Source: Clostridia bacterium (GTDB lineage Bacteria; Bacillota; DULZ01). Taken from it: DNA of 38,357 bases. Positions 31,622 to 38,357 of the stretch are shown piece by piece (the stretch's first letter is position 1; each line of letters starts with the position of its first letter). The position numbers and the translations under genes were made by a program. The notes under the pieces are model-generated. The model saw only the letters and a list, made by a program, of their open reading frames with translations. It was not told the DNA's origin and searched no databases. The stretch lies in the NCBI GenBank assembly GCA_012840125.1, contig DULZ01000001.1, forward strand, positions 1 to 38,357. The letters are read 5' to 3'.

Positions 31622-32599
31622 TTGACCAGGCAAGCAAACGCCCTAGCCCAGGGAGCCATCTTGGCAGCCATGGCTGCCATCCTGGGGCTGGCTGCTCTTT
31701 ATCTTCCCGTCCTCGGCGTCCTAGCCGGGGCTTTGTGGACTATCCCGATTATCGTCCTCATCCTCCGGTTCGAATTGAATACGGGGATCATGGCATTGAC
31801 CGTCGCCCTGGCCATTATCGGTATGACCGCCGGGCCGGTGGGGGCCTTGTCTTTAGGTTTGCGAGGAGGTTTCACTGCTTTAATCCTAGGTTATGCTTTC
31901 CGGCAACAGTGGTCCCCCGGGCTAACGGTTTTAAGCGGTGGTGTGGTGACGGTGTTGGGGACGGCGGTGCTCCTGGTGGTGTCCTTTGCGGTGATGGGAG
32001 GGCCGCTCCTTGATACCGCCGAATTGGAGCGCATGGTGGATGAAACCATGGAACTGTACCGGCAGTACGGTCTGTTAGATCCCTTGCTGCAGCAGGGTAC
32101 CAGCGAGGAGGAAGTGGCCCGCCAGGTCAGGCAAGCCATGGGGCTCGCCATGTCGCTGATTCCCGGGATGATGTTTATCAGCTCCCTCAGTGCCGCCGGT
32201 CTCACCTATCTTTTGGCCAGGTTAACGTTGAAGCGATTGGGTTACCAGGTCCGGCCGCTGCCGGCGTTTCGCTACTGGCAGGTACCCTGGTATACCGCCT
32301 GGGGGCTGATCCTGGGACTGGCTTTGTTGCTGGCCGGCGATTACTTAGGCTTTAAACCGGTATTGCTCATGGGGCAGAATATTGTCTACATCTACTTGCC
32401 TTTACTCCTGGTCAACGGGCTGGCGGTGGTCACCTATTACTATTACAAATGGAATTTAAACCCGGCCGTGAAAGCTATCGGGTTGGCCCTGCTGGTCATC
32501 AATCTGCCTGTGACCGTGATTTTTCTAATTATTCTCGGTGCTTTTGATCCCCTGTTTAATTACCGGAAATTGTCGTTTGGAACGCAAAAAAGGGAGTGA
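31622..32599 (+). CDS. DUF2232 (YybS-like) membrane protein
   Basis: About 325 residues with around eight hydrophobic helices, beginning ANALAQGAILAAMAAILGLA and including LPVLGVLAGALWTIPIIVLI and a C-terminal set (QVPWYTAWGLILGLALLLAG). This matches the YybS/DUF2232 family, which sits in front of rplI (or gdpP-rplI) in Firmicutes. Transport or energy-coupling roles have been suggested, but function is unknown. TTG 31622 has GAGGTGAT just upstream; ATG 31586 is possible but has a weak site. No gdpP gene lies between it and rplI here. Confidence 0.8.
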   Translation: MTRQANALAQGAILAAMAAILGLAALYLPVLGVLAGALWTIPIIVLILRFELNTGIMALTVALAIIGMTAGPVGALSLGLRGGFTALILGYAFRQQWSPGLTVLSGGVVTVLGTAVLLVVSFAVMGGPLLDTAELERMVDETMELYRQYGLLDPLLQQGTSEEEVARQVRQAMGLAMSLIPGMMFISSLSAAGLTYLLARLTLKRLGYQVRPLPAFRYWQVPWYTAWGLILGLALLLAGDYLGFKPVLLMGQNIVYIYLPLLLVNGLAVVTYYYYKWNLNPAVKAIGLALLVINLPVTVIFLIILGAFDPLFNYRKLSFGTQKRE

Positions 32600-32603
32600 T
32601 AAG

Positions 32604-33050
32604 ATGAAAGTAATCTTGCTTTCCGATGTCAAGAAATTGGGGCAAAAAGGTGACGTGGTGGATGTGGCAGAGGGATATGCCAGGAACTACCTGTTACCCA
32701 AAGGACTGGCCAAGGAAGCCACCGCCGGGAGCCTGAAGGAGCTAAACGCCATCAAGGAAAGACAATTGGCCCGGGAAAAAGAACAGTTGGAACAGGCGAA
32801 GAAACTTGCGGCCAAGCTGAACGGGCAGGCCGTTCAGATCACCAGCAAAGCCGGGGATAAAGGCCGTCTCTTTGGCTCCGTTACCAATAAGGAGGTGGCT
32901 GAAGCCATCGCCGCCCAGTTTCAAGTGGACATCGATCGCCGCAAAATCGAATTAAAGGATGCGATTAAATCCTTAGGGGAGTATCCCGTCAAAGTCAAAA
33001 TACACCCCCAGGTAACGGCTGAGATGATCGTGCGGGTGGTGGGCGCGTAA
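32604..33050 (+). CDS. rplI: 50S ribosomal protein L9
   Basis: A 148-residue L9, the standard length: the N-terminal domain MKVILLSDVKKLGQKGDVVD, AEGYARNYLLPKGLA, a long connecting helix and the C-terminal domain with GRLFGSVTNKEVAEAI. It binds 23S rRNA near the L1 stalk. GGGAGTGATAAG precedes the ATG, four bases after the DUF2232 stop. Confidence 0.97.
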   Translation: MKVILLSDVKKLGQKGDVVDVAEGYARNYLLPKGLAKEATAGSLKELNAIKERQLAREKEQLEQAKKLAAKLNGQAVQITSKAGDKGRLFGSVTNKEVAEAIAAQFQVDIDRRKIELKDAIKSLGEYPVKVKIHPQVTAEMIVRVVGA

Positions 33051-33066
33051 GAGAGGAGTTTTCTAA

Positions 33067-34995
33067 GTGAATAAATCGGTTTACAACCACCAGGACAACC
33101 TTTTGGCCGGCAGCATCAAGCTGGAAAAACAAGTGGCCGCTTTCTATGACATCTTGTGCGATATTTACGGTGCCGAGCGGGTTGTCTTGAAAGCCAATAA
33201 ATTGGAGGCCCTGGAGCTCATCCGTTCCGGCCAACTGGCCGAACGGGTCCTGGGTTTGCAAAAACTCGTATTTGAAGATCCGACGTTAGACCGGCTGCCG
33301 GATGAAGCTGAGATCCCGGAGGTCCTGGCCGAGTTGGAAGCGGCCATTGCCGACGTGGTGGCCCACCGGGCTTTAGAGGACAGGCTGGAGAGGCTCATTG
33401 CGGAGAAAATGCAGGAAAAACATGAAGAGTACTTCCGGGAAGTCAAAATGCAGGTCCTGCGGGAGACCGGGGGGGTGGAAAACGCCCAGACCCTCAAGAA
33501 ACTGGCCTTGCTGGAAGTGATGGATAACATCCAGCTCTCCCGGCAGTTGACGGAGGTCCTGCGCCCCAGTTCCCTGGCGGATATCGTGGGGCAAAAGCAG
33601 GCGGTGACCGCCCTGGTCTCAAAACTGCTTTCCCCCTACCCCCAGCACATGATCCTTTACGGTCCGCCGGGCGTTGGGAAAACCACGGCGGCCCGCCTGG
33701 CCCTGGAAGCGGTAAAATCCATGCCCGGAGCCCCCTTTGACGCTAGGGCTCCTTTTGTGGAAGTAGACGGGACCACCTTACGCTGGGACCCGCGGGATAT
33801 TACCAATCCCTTGCTGGGCTCCGTCCATGATCCCATTTACCAGGGGGCCAAGAGGGACCTGGCCGATACCGGCGTGCCGGAACCGAAGCTGGGGCTGGTG
33901 TCCGAGGCCCATGGCGGTATTCTCTTTATTGATGAAATCGGGGAGATGGACCCCTTATTGCTGAACAAGCTCTTAAAAGTCCTGGAAGACAAAAGGGTTT
34001 ACTTTGAATCCTCTTACTACGATCCGGAAGATGAAAACGTGCCCCGTTATATCCGGAAAATCTTTGAAGAAGGGGTTCCGGCGGATTTTGTGCTCATCGG
34101 TGCAACCACCCGGGAACCTGAATACTTGAATCCGGCCTTGAGGTCCCGCTGTGCGGAAATCTTCTTTGAGCCGTTAACCCCCCAGGACATCCAGGCCATT
34201 GTCAAGCAGGCCGCGGCCAAGCTCCAGGTGAGAATGGACAAGGAAGTGCCCCAAATTATCAGCAGTTATACCATCGAAGGCCGCAAGGCCAATAACATCC
34301 TGGCGGATGCCTACGGTCTTGCCTTGTACCAGAAGCGGGCGAAGAAAGGCAGGGGGCCCCTCAAGATCACCAAAGAGCACGTCTATCAAGTGGTGCAGAT
34401 GGCCCGGCTCCATCCCCATACCGTCTACCGGAGCAGCCAGCCGGAAGTGGGCCGCCTTTTCGGCCTGGGCGTGTCAGGGTTTGTCGGCAGCGTCATTGAA
34501 ATCGAAGCCGTGGCCCTGCCGGCCCGGGAAAAGGGGAAAGGCAAGCTGCGCTTTAATGAAACCGCCGGCAGCATGGCCAGGGATTCCGTGTTCAACGCCG
34601 CCTCCGTGGTGCGGAAGATGCTGGGGGAAGAATTGGAAGACTATGACCTGCACATTAACGTGGTGGGCGGCGGTAACATTGACGGGCCTTCAGCCGGGGT
34701 AGCCATCTGCTTGACCATTCTAAGCGCCATCTCCGGTACTCCCCTGGCCCAGGATGTGGCCGTCACCGGGGAGCTCTCCATTCAAGGCAAGATCAAACCC
34801 GTCGGCGGTATTGTGGAAAAAATTTACGGCGCCAAGCAGGCGGGGATGAAAAAGGTACTGGTCCCCAAGGATAATGAAAAAGACGTGCCGTTGGATTTAG
34901 AAGGCATTGAAGTGAAAGCCGTCAGCCGGATTGAAGAAGCCTTCCGGGAAGTCATCGCCGGCGACGGAGGGCAGGAGACGCGACAGATTAGCTGA
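33067..34995 (+). CDS. lonC: Lon-family ATP-dependent protease, spore-type LonC
   Basis: A 642-residue Lon-type protease lacking the classical LAN domain. The N-terminal helical region (to about 165) precedes an AAA+ module with Walker A YGPPGVGKTT (198-207) and Walker B GGILFIDEIGEMD. The C-terminal Lon protease domain has catalytic Ser542 in DGPSAGVA and Lys585 in GGIVEKIYGAKQ; the 43-residue spacing equals that of E. coli Lon. This architecture and its place before dnaB match the spore-associated Lon C family of Clostridia. It starts at GTG after AGAGGAG, 16 bases after rplI. Confidence 0.9.
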   Translation: MNKSVYNHQDNLLAGSIKLEKQVAAFYDILCDIYGAERVVLKANKLEALELIRSGQLAERVLGLQKLVFEDPTLDRLPDEAEIPEVLAELEAAIADVVAHRALEDRLERLIAEKMQEKHEEYFREVKMQVLRETGGVENAQTLKKLALLEVMDNIQLSRQLTEVLRPSSLADIVGQKQAVTALVSKLLSPYPQHMILYGPPGVGKTTAARLALEAVKSMPGAPFDARAPFVEVDGTTLRWDPRDITNPLLGSVHDPIYQGAKRDLADTGVPEPKLGLVSEAHGGILFIDEIGEMDPLLLNKLLKVLEDKRVYFESSYYDPEDENVPRYIRKIFEEGVPADFVLIGATTREPEYLNPALRSRCAEIFFEPLTPQDIQAIVKQAAAKLQVRMDKEVPQIISSYTIEGRKANNILADAYGLALYQKRAKKGRGPLKITKEHVYQVVQMARLHPHTVYRSSQPEVGRLFGLGVSGFVGSVIEIEAVALPAREKGKGKLRFNETAGSMARDSVFNAASVVRKMLGEELEDYDLHINVVGGGNIDGPSAGVAICLTILSAISGTPLAQDVAVTGELSIQGKIKPVGGIVEKIYGAKQAGMKKVLVPKDNEKDVPLDLEGIEVKAVSRIEEAFREVIAGDGGQETRQIS

Positions 34996-35018
34996 GGAAC
35001 TGCGAAGGAATGATGCCT

Positions 35019-36344
35019 ATGAGTATACCCTTGGACCGGGTTCCCCCGCAAAACCTGGAAGCGGAGCAGTCGGTGTTAGGGTCGATGCTCCTGGCGAAGG
35101 AAGCCATCGACGAAGTAACGGATCTTTTGTCCGCCCAGGATTTTTACCGGGACAGCCACCGCTATATTTTTGAAGCTATTTTGTCCCTTTATGCCAAGCA
35201 GGAGCCGGTGGACCTGATTACCCTGGCGGAAGAATTGAAAAGCCAGGGTTTACTGGAAAAGGTGGGCGGGGCATCGTATCTCGCCTTGCTGGCCAGCATG
35301 GTGCCCACGGCAGCCAATGCCCGGTACTATGCCCAGATTGTGGCGGAGAAATCCCTGCTGCGATCACTCATCTCCGCCTGCACTTCCGTCATCCAGCAGT
35401 GTTACGAAGCCGGCGAGGAAGCGGCCGCTCTTTTGGACGAAGCGGAAAAGCTGATCCTGCAGGTATCCGAGCGCCGGCGGTTTGACGGCTTTACCCATGT
35501 GAAGCCCATCATTTTGGAAGTGATTGACCAGTTGGACATGCTGGCCAAGCACAAGACCGGCGTCACCGGGATTCCCACCTTTGAGGCCCTGGACCGTTAC
35601 CTGTCCGGGCTGCACAAGAGCGATTTGATCATCTGCGCCGCCCGGCCCGGCATGGGTAAAACGGCTTTCTGCTTGAACATTGCGCAAAAAGCCGCCATGA
35701 AGTCCAACATACCCGTGGCTATTTTCAGCCTGGAAATGTCCAAAGACCAGCTGACCCAGCGATTACTATCCGCCGAGGCCATGGTGGACCAGAGTAAACT
35801 CCGCTCCGGTTTCCTGACCCCGGAAGACTGGCAAAGGGTCACTCTGGCGGCCGCCAAGCTGGCGGAGGCACCCATTTACATCGATGACACCCCCGGCATC
35901 ACCGTCATGGAGATGCGGGCCAAGAGCCGGCGGCTCAAGGTGGAAAAGGACCTGGGACTGGTCATTGTAGACTATCTCCAGCTCATGCAGTCCCACCGGC
36001 GCGTGGAAAACCGGCAGCAGGAAATATCCGAAATATCTCGTTCTTTAAAATCCCTGGCCCGGGAGCTGGATGTGCCGGTTTTGGCCCTGTCCCAGCTCAG
36101 CCGGGCCGTGGAGCAGTCCCCCAGCAAGCGCCCTGCCCTCAGCCACCTGCGGGAATCCGGTTCTCTGGAACAGGATGCCGATGTGGTGCTCTTCATCCAC
36201 CGGCCCGATTATTACGATCCGGACAGTGCCATGCGGGGGATTGCGGAGATCATCATCGCTAAGCACCGCCACGGGCCCACCGGTTCGGTGGAGCTGGCCT
36301 TTGCGGCGGAGTATACCAGGTTCCTGGACCTGGCTAAAGAATAA
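35019..36344 (+). CDS. dnaB: Replicative DNA helicase DnaB
   Basis: A 441-residue replicative helicase: the N-terminal domain PPQNLEAEQSVLGSMLL, a linker and the RecA-type ATPase with Walker A ARPGMGKTAF, LGLVIVDYLQLM and the DNA-binding block LALSQLSRAVE, with the end LAFAAEYTRFLDL. It unwinds DNA ahead of the fork as a hexamer. Named dnaB in most bacteria and dnaC in Bacillus. ATG 35019 is nine bases after AAGGA; ATGs at 35010 and 35013 are too close. No intein is present. Follows lonC by 23 bases. Confidence 0.96.
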   Translation: MSIPLDRVPPQNLEAEQSVLGSMLLAKEAIDEVTDLLSAQDFYRDSHRYIFEAILSLYAKQEPVDLITLAEELKSQGLLEKVGGASYLALLASMVPTAANARYYAQIVAEKSLLRSLISACTSVIQQCYEAGEEAAALLDEAEKLILQVSERRRFDGFTHVKPIILEVIDQLDMLAKHKTGVTGIPTFEALDRYLSGLHKSDLIICAARPGMGKTAFCLNIAQKAAMKSNIPVAIFSLEMSKDQLTQRLLSAEAMVDQSKLRSGFLTPEDWQRVTLAAAKLAEAPIYIDDTPGITVMEMRAKSRRLKVEKDLGLVIVDYLQLMQSHRRVENRQQEISEISRSLKSLARELDVPVLALSQLSRAVEQSPSKRPALSHLRESGSLEQDADVVLFIHRPDYYDPDSAMRGIAEIIIAKHRHGPTGSVELAFAAEYTRFLDLAKE

Positions 36345-36370
36345 TAAAATGCTTGAAGGGAGGCTTTTGC

Positions 36371-36898
36371 ATGGAAAAGGATGTTATGGAATTGGTGGCT
36401 AAATTCATGGCCCTCTCAGCCCGCACCGCCCCTAAGGCAGGCGGCAAGGATTTCATCGAGACCAAAGTGGTGACCGGGGAACAGCTGCAGGCATTAGCTG
36501 ATGAGTGTGTGGCCTACGGCCGGGAAACGGGGAAAAAGAACTGGGACCGGGACGGGGAGAACGTCCGCCAGTCCGATGCGATGCTCCTGGTCTCCTTGAA
36601 AGAGGCCAAGACCATGGGCTTAAACTGCGGCGCCTGCGGCTACGACAAGTGCAGCGACCTGCCCGCCCTGCGCCCAGGGCCCGAGTTCGACGGCCCTATT
36701 TGCGCCTGGCGCATCATGGATCTGGGCATTGCCCTCGGTTCCGCGGCCAAGACCGCCGGCATCTTCAATGCCGATAACCGGATCATGTACCGCGTGGGCG
36801 TGGCCGCCAAAAGGCTGGGTCTGATCGAGGGAGAACTGGTGGTGGGCATTCCCATCAGCGCCACCGGCAAGAGCATTTATTTCGACCGGGGCAAGTAA
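36371..36898 (+). CDS. DUF2148 ferredoxin-domain protein
   Basis: A 175-residue protein with one cysteine cluster, NCGACGYDKCSDL, followed by a further Cys in GPICAWR, a likely [4Fe-4S] site. It opens with KDFIETKVVTGEQL, and later blocks include IMDLGIALGSAAKTAGIFNADNR and VGVAAKRLGLIEGE, typical of DUF2148. Function unknown; distribution is mostly anaerobes. ATG 36371 is six bases after GGGAGG-containing sequence. It follows dnaB by 26 bases and is probably co-transcribed. Confidence 0.85.
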   Translation: MEKDVMELVAKFMALSARTAPKAGGKDFIETKVVTGEQLQALADECVAYGRETGKKNWDRDGENVRQSDAMLLVSLKEAKTMGLNCGACGYDKCSDLPALRPGPEFDGPICAWRIMDLGIALGSAAKTAGIFNADNRIMYRVGVAAKRLGLIEGELVVGIPISATGKSIYFDRGK

Positions 36899-36923
36899 AC
36901 AGAGCCAGTGGCATACATATAGA

Positions 36924-36953
36924 CGCCGGGAAAGCTATCCAGGCGAATTTTTT
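36924..36953 (+). terminator. Terminator of the dnaB-DUF2148 transcript
   Basis: CGCCGG (36924-36929) pairs with CC-A-GGCG (36939-36945, one bulge), followed by AATTTTTT. Confidence 0.6.
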
Positions 36954-37075
36954 GGGCGCGACAACAAGGGCAACCGGCGTTACGCGGCAAGCACATGAGC
37001 CCGGGGGTCATGGCCCGGCACTTTCCCCATGCGCTTCCCGTCTAACACCCGTTGCCCTTTTGGTACCGTGCGGCA

Positions 37076-37516
37076 TTATTGTTTAGACAGCCTTTCATAG
37101 ATATAATGAAGGAGCTTCTCTAACCTGTGGAACTCTTCCGGGGGCAAGTCCTGCAGCAGTTGAGCCAGCATCTGGGCTCTTTTTTCATCCAGTTCATTAA
37201 TTAAATCCTGCCCTTTCTGGGTAAGCTTGATCCAGACAATCCGCCGGTCCGCCTCGTCCTGCTCCCGGGTCACCAGTCCTAATTTGTAGAGCCGGTTGAT
37301 TAACCCGGTAATGGCGCTCAAGGTGACCCCTAAACAGGCGGCGATGTCCGTCACCTTCAACTGTCCTTCCCGGGACAGCAGTCTTAATGTAAAAAACTGA
37401 ATGCCGGTGAGTTCCTCTTCCTGGGTGGACAGCAGCGCTTTGAGGCGGTGGGTGATTTCGCTGGCTGCAAAATCCAACCGGCGGGCCGCAGTTAGATAAG
37501 CATTTTCCATGTCCAT
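37076..37516 (-). CDS. MarR family transcriptional regulator
   Basis: About 146 residues: dimerisation helix, then a winged helix-turn-helix containing LKVTDIAACLGVTLSAITGLINRL, and the wing LVTREQDEADRRIVWIKLT typical of MarR proteins (the DRR motif). The C-terminal helix completes the dimer interface. ATG 37516 is preferred, 12 bases after AAAGGA; a TTG at 37555 would lengthen the protein without support. It is divergent from the DUF523 gene, with a palindrome over its own -10, so autorepression is likely. The ligand is unknown. Confidence 0.88.
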   Translation of the reverse strand: MDMENAYLTAARRLDFAASEITHRLKALLSTQEEELTGIQFFTLRLLSREGQLKVTDIAACLGVTLSAITGLINRLYKLGLVTREQDEADRRIVWIKLTQKGQDLINELDEKRAQMLAQLLQDLPPEEFHRLEKLLHYIYERLSKQ

Positions 37517-37561
37517 AGCTGGCGTTGGTCCTTTCTTTTCGGGTTTTATCAACAAAAATAA

Positions 37562-37579
37562 ACTTAATTCATGTTAAGT
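37562..37579. promoter_or_regulatory. Palindrome, likely MarR operator
   Basis: ACTTAA (37562-37567), six bases and TTAAGT (37574-37579) form a perfect dyad overlapping the -10 of the MarR promoter. Confidence 0.55.
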
Positions 37580-37606
37580 ATAAATCCGGATGCGGGCACC
37601 TGTCAA
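37578..37606 (-). promoter_or_regulatory. Sigma-A promoter of the MarR gene
   Basis: On the minus strand, TTGACA (37606-37601), a 17-base spacer and TTATAC (37583-37578). Confidence 0.65.
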
Positions 37607-37671
37607 GGAAATTAGTGCTTGCAAATTGCTGACCTCGGATTTAGGATAATGATATGGAAAGGAGTGGGATT

Positions 37672-38142
37672 TTGCTCATTGTCAGTGCCTGCCTGGCTGG
37701 GGTAAAATGCAAGTATAACGGAGAAGATAATTTCACCCCGTTATGCAGGGAACTGCTGGCCCTGACACCGGTACAGCTGGTTTGTCCGGAACAGTTGGGG
37801 GGACTGCCCACGCCCCGGGTGCCGGCTGAGATCCGGGGCGGATCCGGTGAGGATGTACTGGCGGGGCGGGGAAGAGTCCTGACGGGGGATGGCCGCGATG
37901 TGACGGGGGCCTTCTTGCGCGGGGCGAGGGAGACTTTGCGGGTGGCCCGTCTCTTGGGTGCCTCAGGCGCCGTGCTGAAAGAGGGCAGCCCTTCCTGCGG
38001 CAGCCGCCGGATCTATGACGGGACTTTTCAGGGATGCCGGAAAGCCGGTCAAGGGGTGACAGCGGCCCTGCTGCGCCGGGAAGGATTGGAGATCTGGTCG
38101 GAAGAGGACTTGGCATTATTGCTGGAGAAAAAGGGAGGGTAG
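37672..38142 (+). CDS. DUF523 family protein
   Basis: About 156 residues matching DUF523: [19 protein letters not shown] at the start, [18 protein letters not shown], a [13 protein letters not shown] helix and [18 protein letters not shown] near the middle. Conserved cysteines (SACL, CKY, VCPE, SPSCG) hint at metal or cluster binding. Function unknown. TTG 37672 lies seven bases after AAAGGAG and gives the family start; an ATG at 37654 in the same frame overlaps that site. It may be under the MarR dyad 90 bases upstream. Confidence 0.85.
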   Translation: MLIVSACLAGVKCKYNGEDNFTPLCRELLALTPVQLVCPEQLGGLPTPRVPAEIRGGSGEDVLAGRGRVLTGDGRDVTGAFLRGARETLRVARLLGASGAVLKEGSPSCGSRRIYDGTFQGCRKAGQGVTAALLRREGLEIWSEEDLALLLEKKGG

Positions 38143-38146
38143 CCAG

Positions 38147-38357
38147 ATGTTATTGACCACCACTTCGCAAGTGGAAGGAAGGAAAATCAAGGATTACCTG
38201 GGTATTGTGGCCGGGGAAACCATCCTGGGGGCGAATCTGGTACGGGATTTGTTCGCCAGCATCACCGACGTGATCGGCGGCCGTTCCCGCGCTTATGAGA
38301 AGAAATTGTTCCAGGCCCGGGAAACGGCTTTGAGGGAGATGGCGGAGGAAGCGAGAA
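38147..38357 (+). CDS. YbjQ/UPF0145-like heavy-metal-binding domain protein, 3' end outside window
   Basis: The first 70 residues are present and the frame is still open at the window end. [39 protein letters not shown] and [19 protein letters not shown] are characteristic of the YbjQ (DUF74, UPF0145) family, small proteins that form pentamers; their function is not established. The ATG is preceded by GGGAGGGT and starts four bases after the DUF523 stop, so the two are an operon. Confidence 0.85.
   Translation, partial: MLLTTTSQVEGRKIKDYLGIVAGETILGANLVRDLFASITDVIGGRSRAYEKKLFQARETALREMAEEAR

Overview
The window reads as chromosomal DNA of a spore-forming, anaerobic, moderately GC-rich member of the Firmicutes (Clostridia; Peptococcaceae or Moorella-like in flavour, which I would not narrow further). 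Support for this: a gerA-type germination operon, a spore-type Lon protease beside dnaB, tiny YjcZ-like sporulation peptides with sigma-K-like promoters, rubrerythrin, ferredoxin-type proteins, a selenocysteine formate dehydrogenase and strong AGGAGG ribosome binding sites. No tRNA, rRNA, CRISPR array or intact mobile element was seen.

Layout. 1-1086: the end of a copper-amine-oxidase-N-like protein with a long GX3 repeat tail, then a double-LysM protein. 1100-4533 (minus): a four-gene signalling operon made of a zinc-type (CZB-like) chemoreceptor, a STAS anti-anti-sigma protein, an RsbW-like kinase and a receiver-PP2C phosphatase. 4703-5344 (minus): an iron-sulfur uracil-DNA glycosylase, behind a gene-free stretch. 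5733-6323 (minus): four 28-36 residue YjcZ-like peptides. 6533-7186: a DUF3243 protein and a MoaD/ThiS-like protein without a diglycine end. 7302-11125: gerAA-AB-AC. 11175-14454: an orphan acetolactate synthase small subunit and a selenocysteine formate dehydrogenase read through an in-frame TGA. 14482-16229: a GNAT protein and rubrerythrin. 16281-17908: promoter, cyclic-di-AMP riboswitch, terminator and a KamA-family aminomutase carrying the Lys/Asn substitutions of glutamate 2,3-aminomutase. 17971-20190 (minus): a ferredoxin and two overlapping nitrilase-fold genes, the upstream one without its catalytic triad. 20344-22489: a LysR regulator and prephenate dehydrogenase. 22544-23779: an HD/HD-GYP gene broken by an ochre codon. 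23855-25142: a 51-residue membrane peptide, a decayed P-type ATPase end, a DUF441 protein and a possible recombinase scrap. 25143-29024: CvpA-like protein, M18 aminopeptidase, selD (selenocysteine-containing) and yedF. 29090-36898: HEAT-repeat protein, DUF951, rpsF-ssb-rpsR, DUF2232, rplI, lonC, dnaB and a DUF2148 protein, a conserved replication/ribosome block. 37076-38357: an apparently autoregulated MarR gene, DUF523 and the start of a YbjQ-like gene.

How it fits together. Two genes in the window use selenocysteine (fdhA and selD) and each has a hairpin directly after its TGA; yedF and a LysR protein resembling the selenium-associated group add to this theme. Sporulation and germination are represented by gerA, the YjcZ-like peptides and lonC. 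The most mechanistic story is at 16281-17908: a c-di-AMP riboswitch with a perfect 10-bp antiterminator pairing ahead of a probable glutamate 2,3-aminomutase, which implies osmotic control of beta-glutamate synthesis. Apparent decay is local: the broken HD-GYP gene, the ATPase remnant and the recombinase scrap all lie between 22.5 and 25.2 kb.
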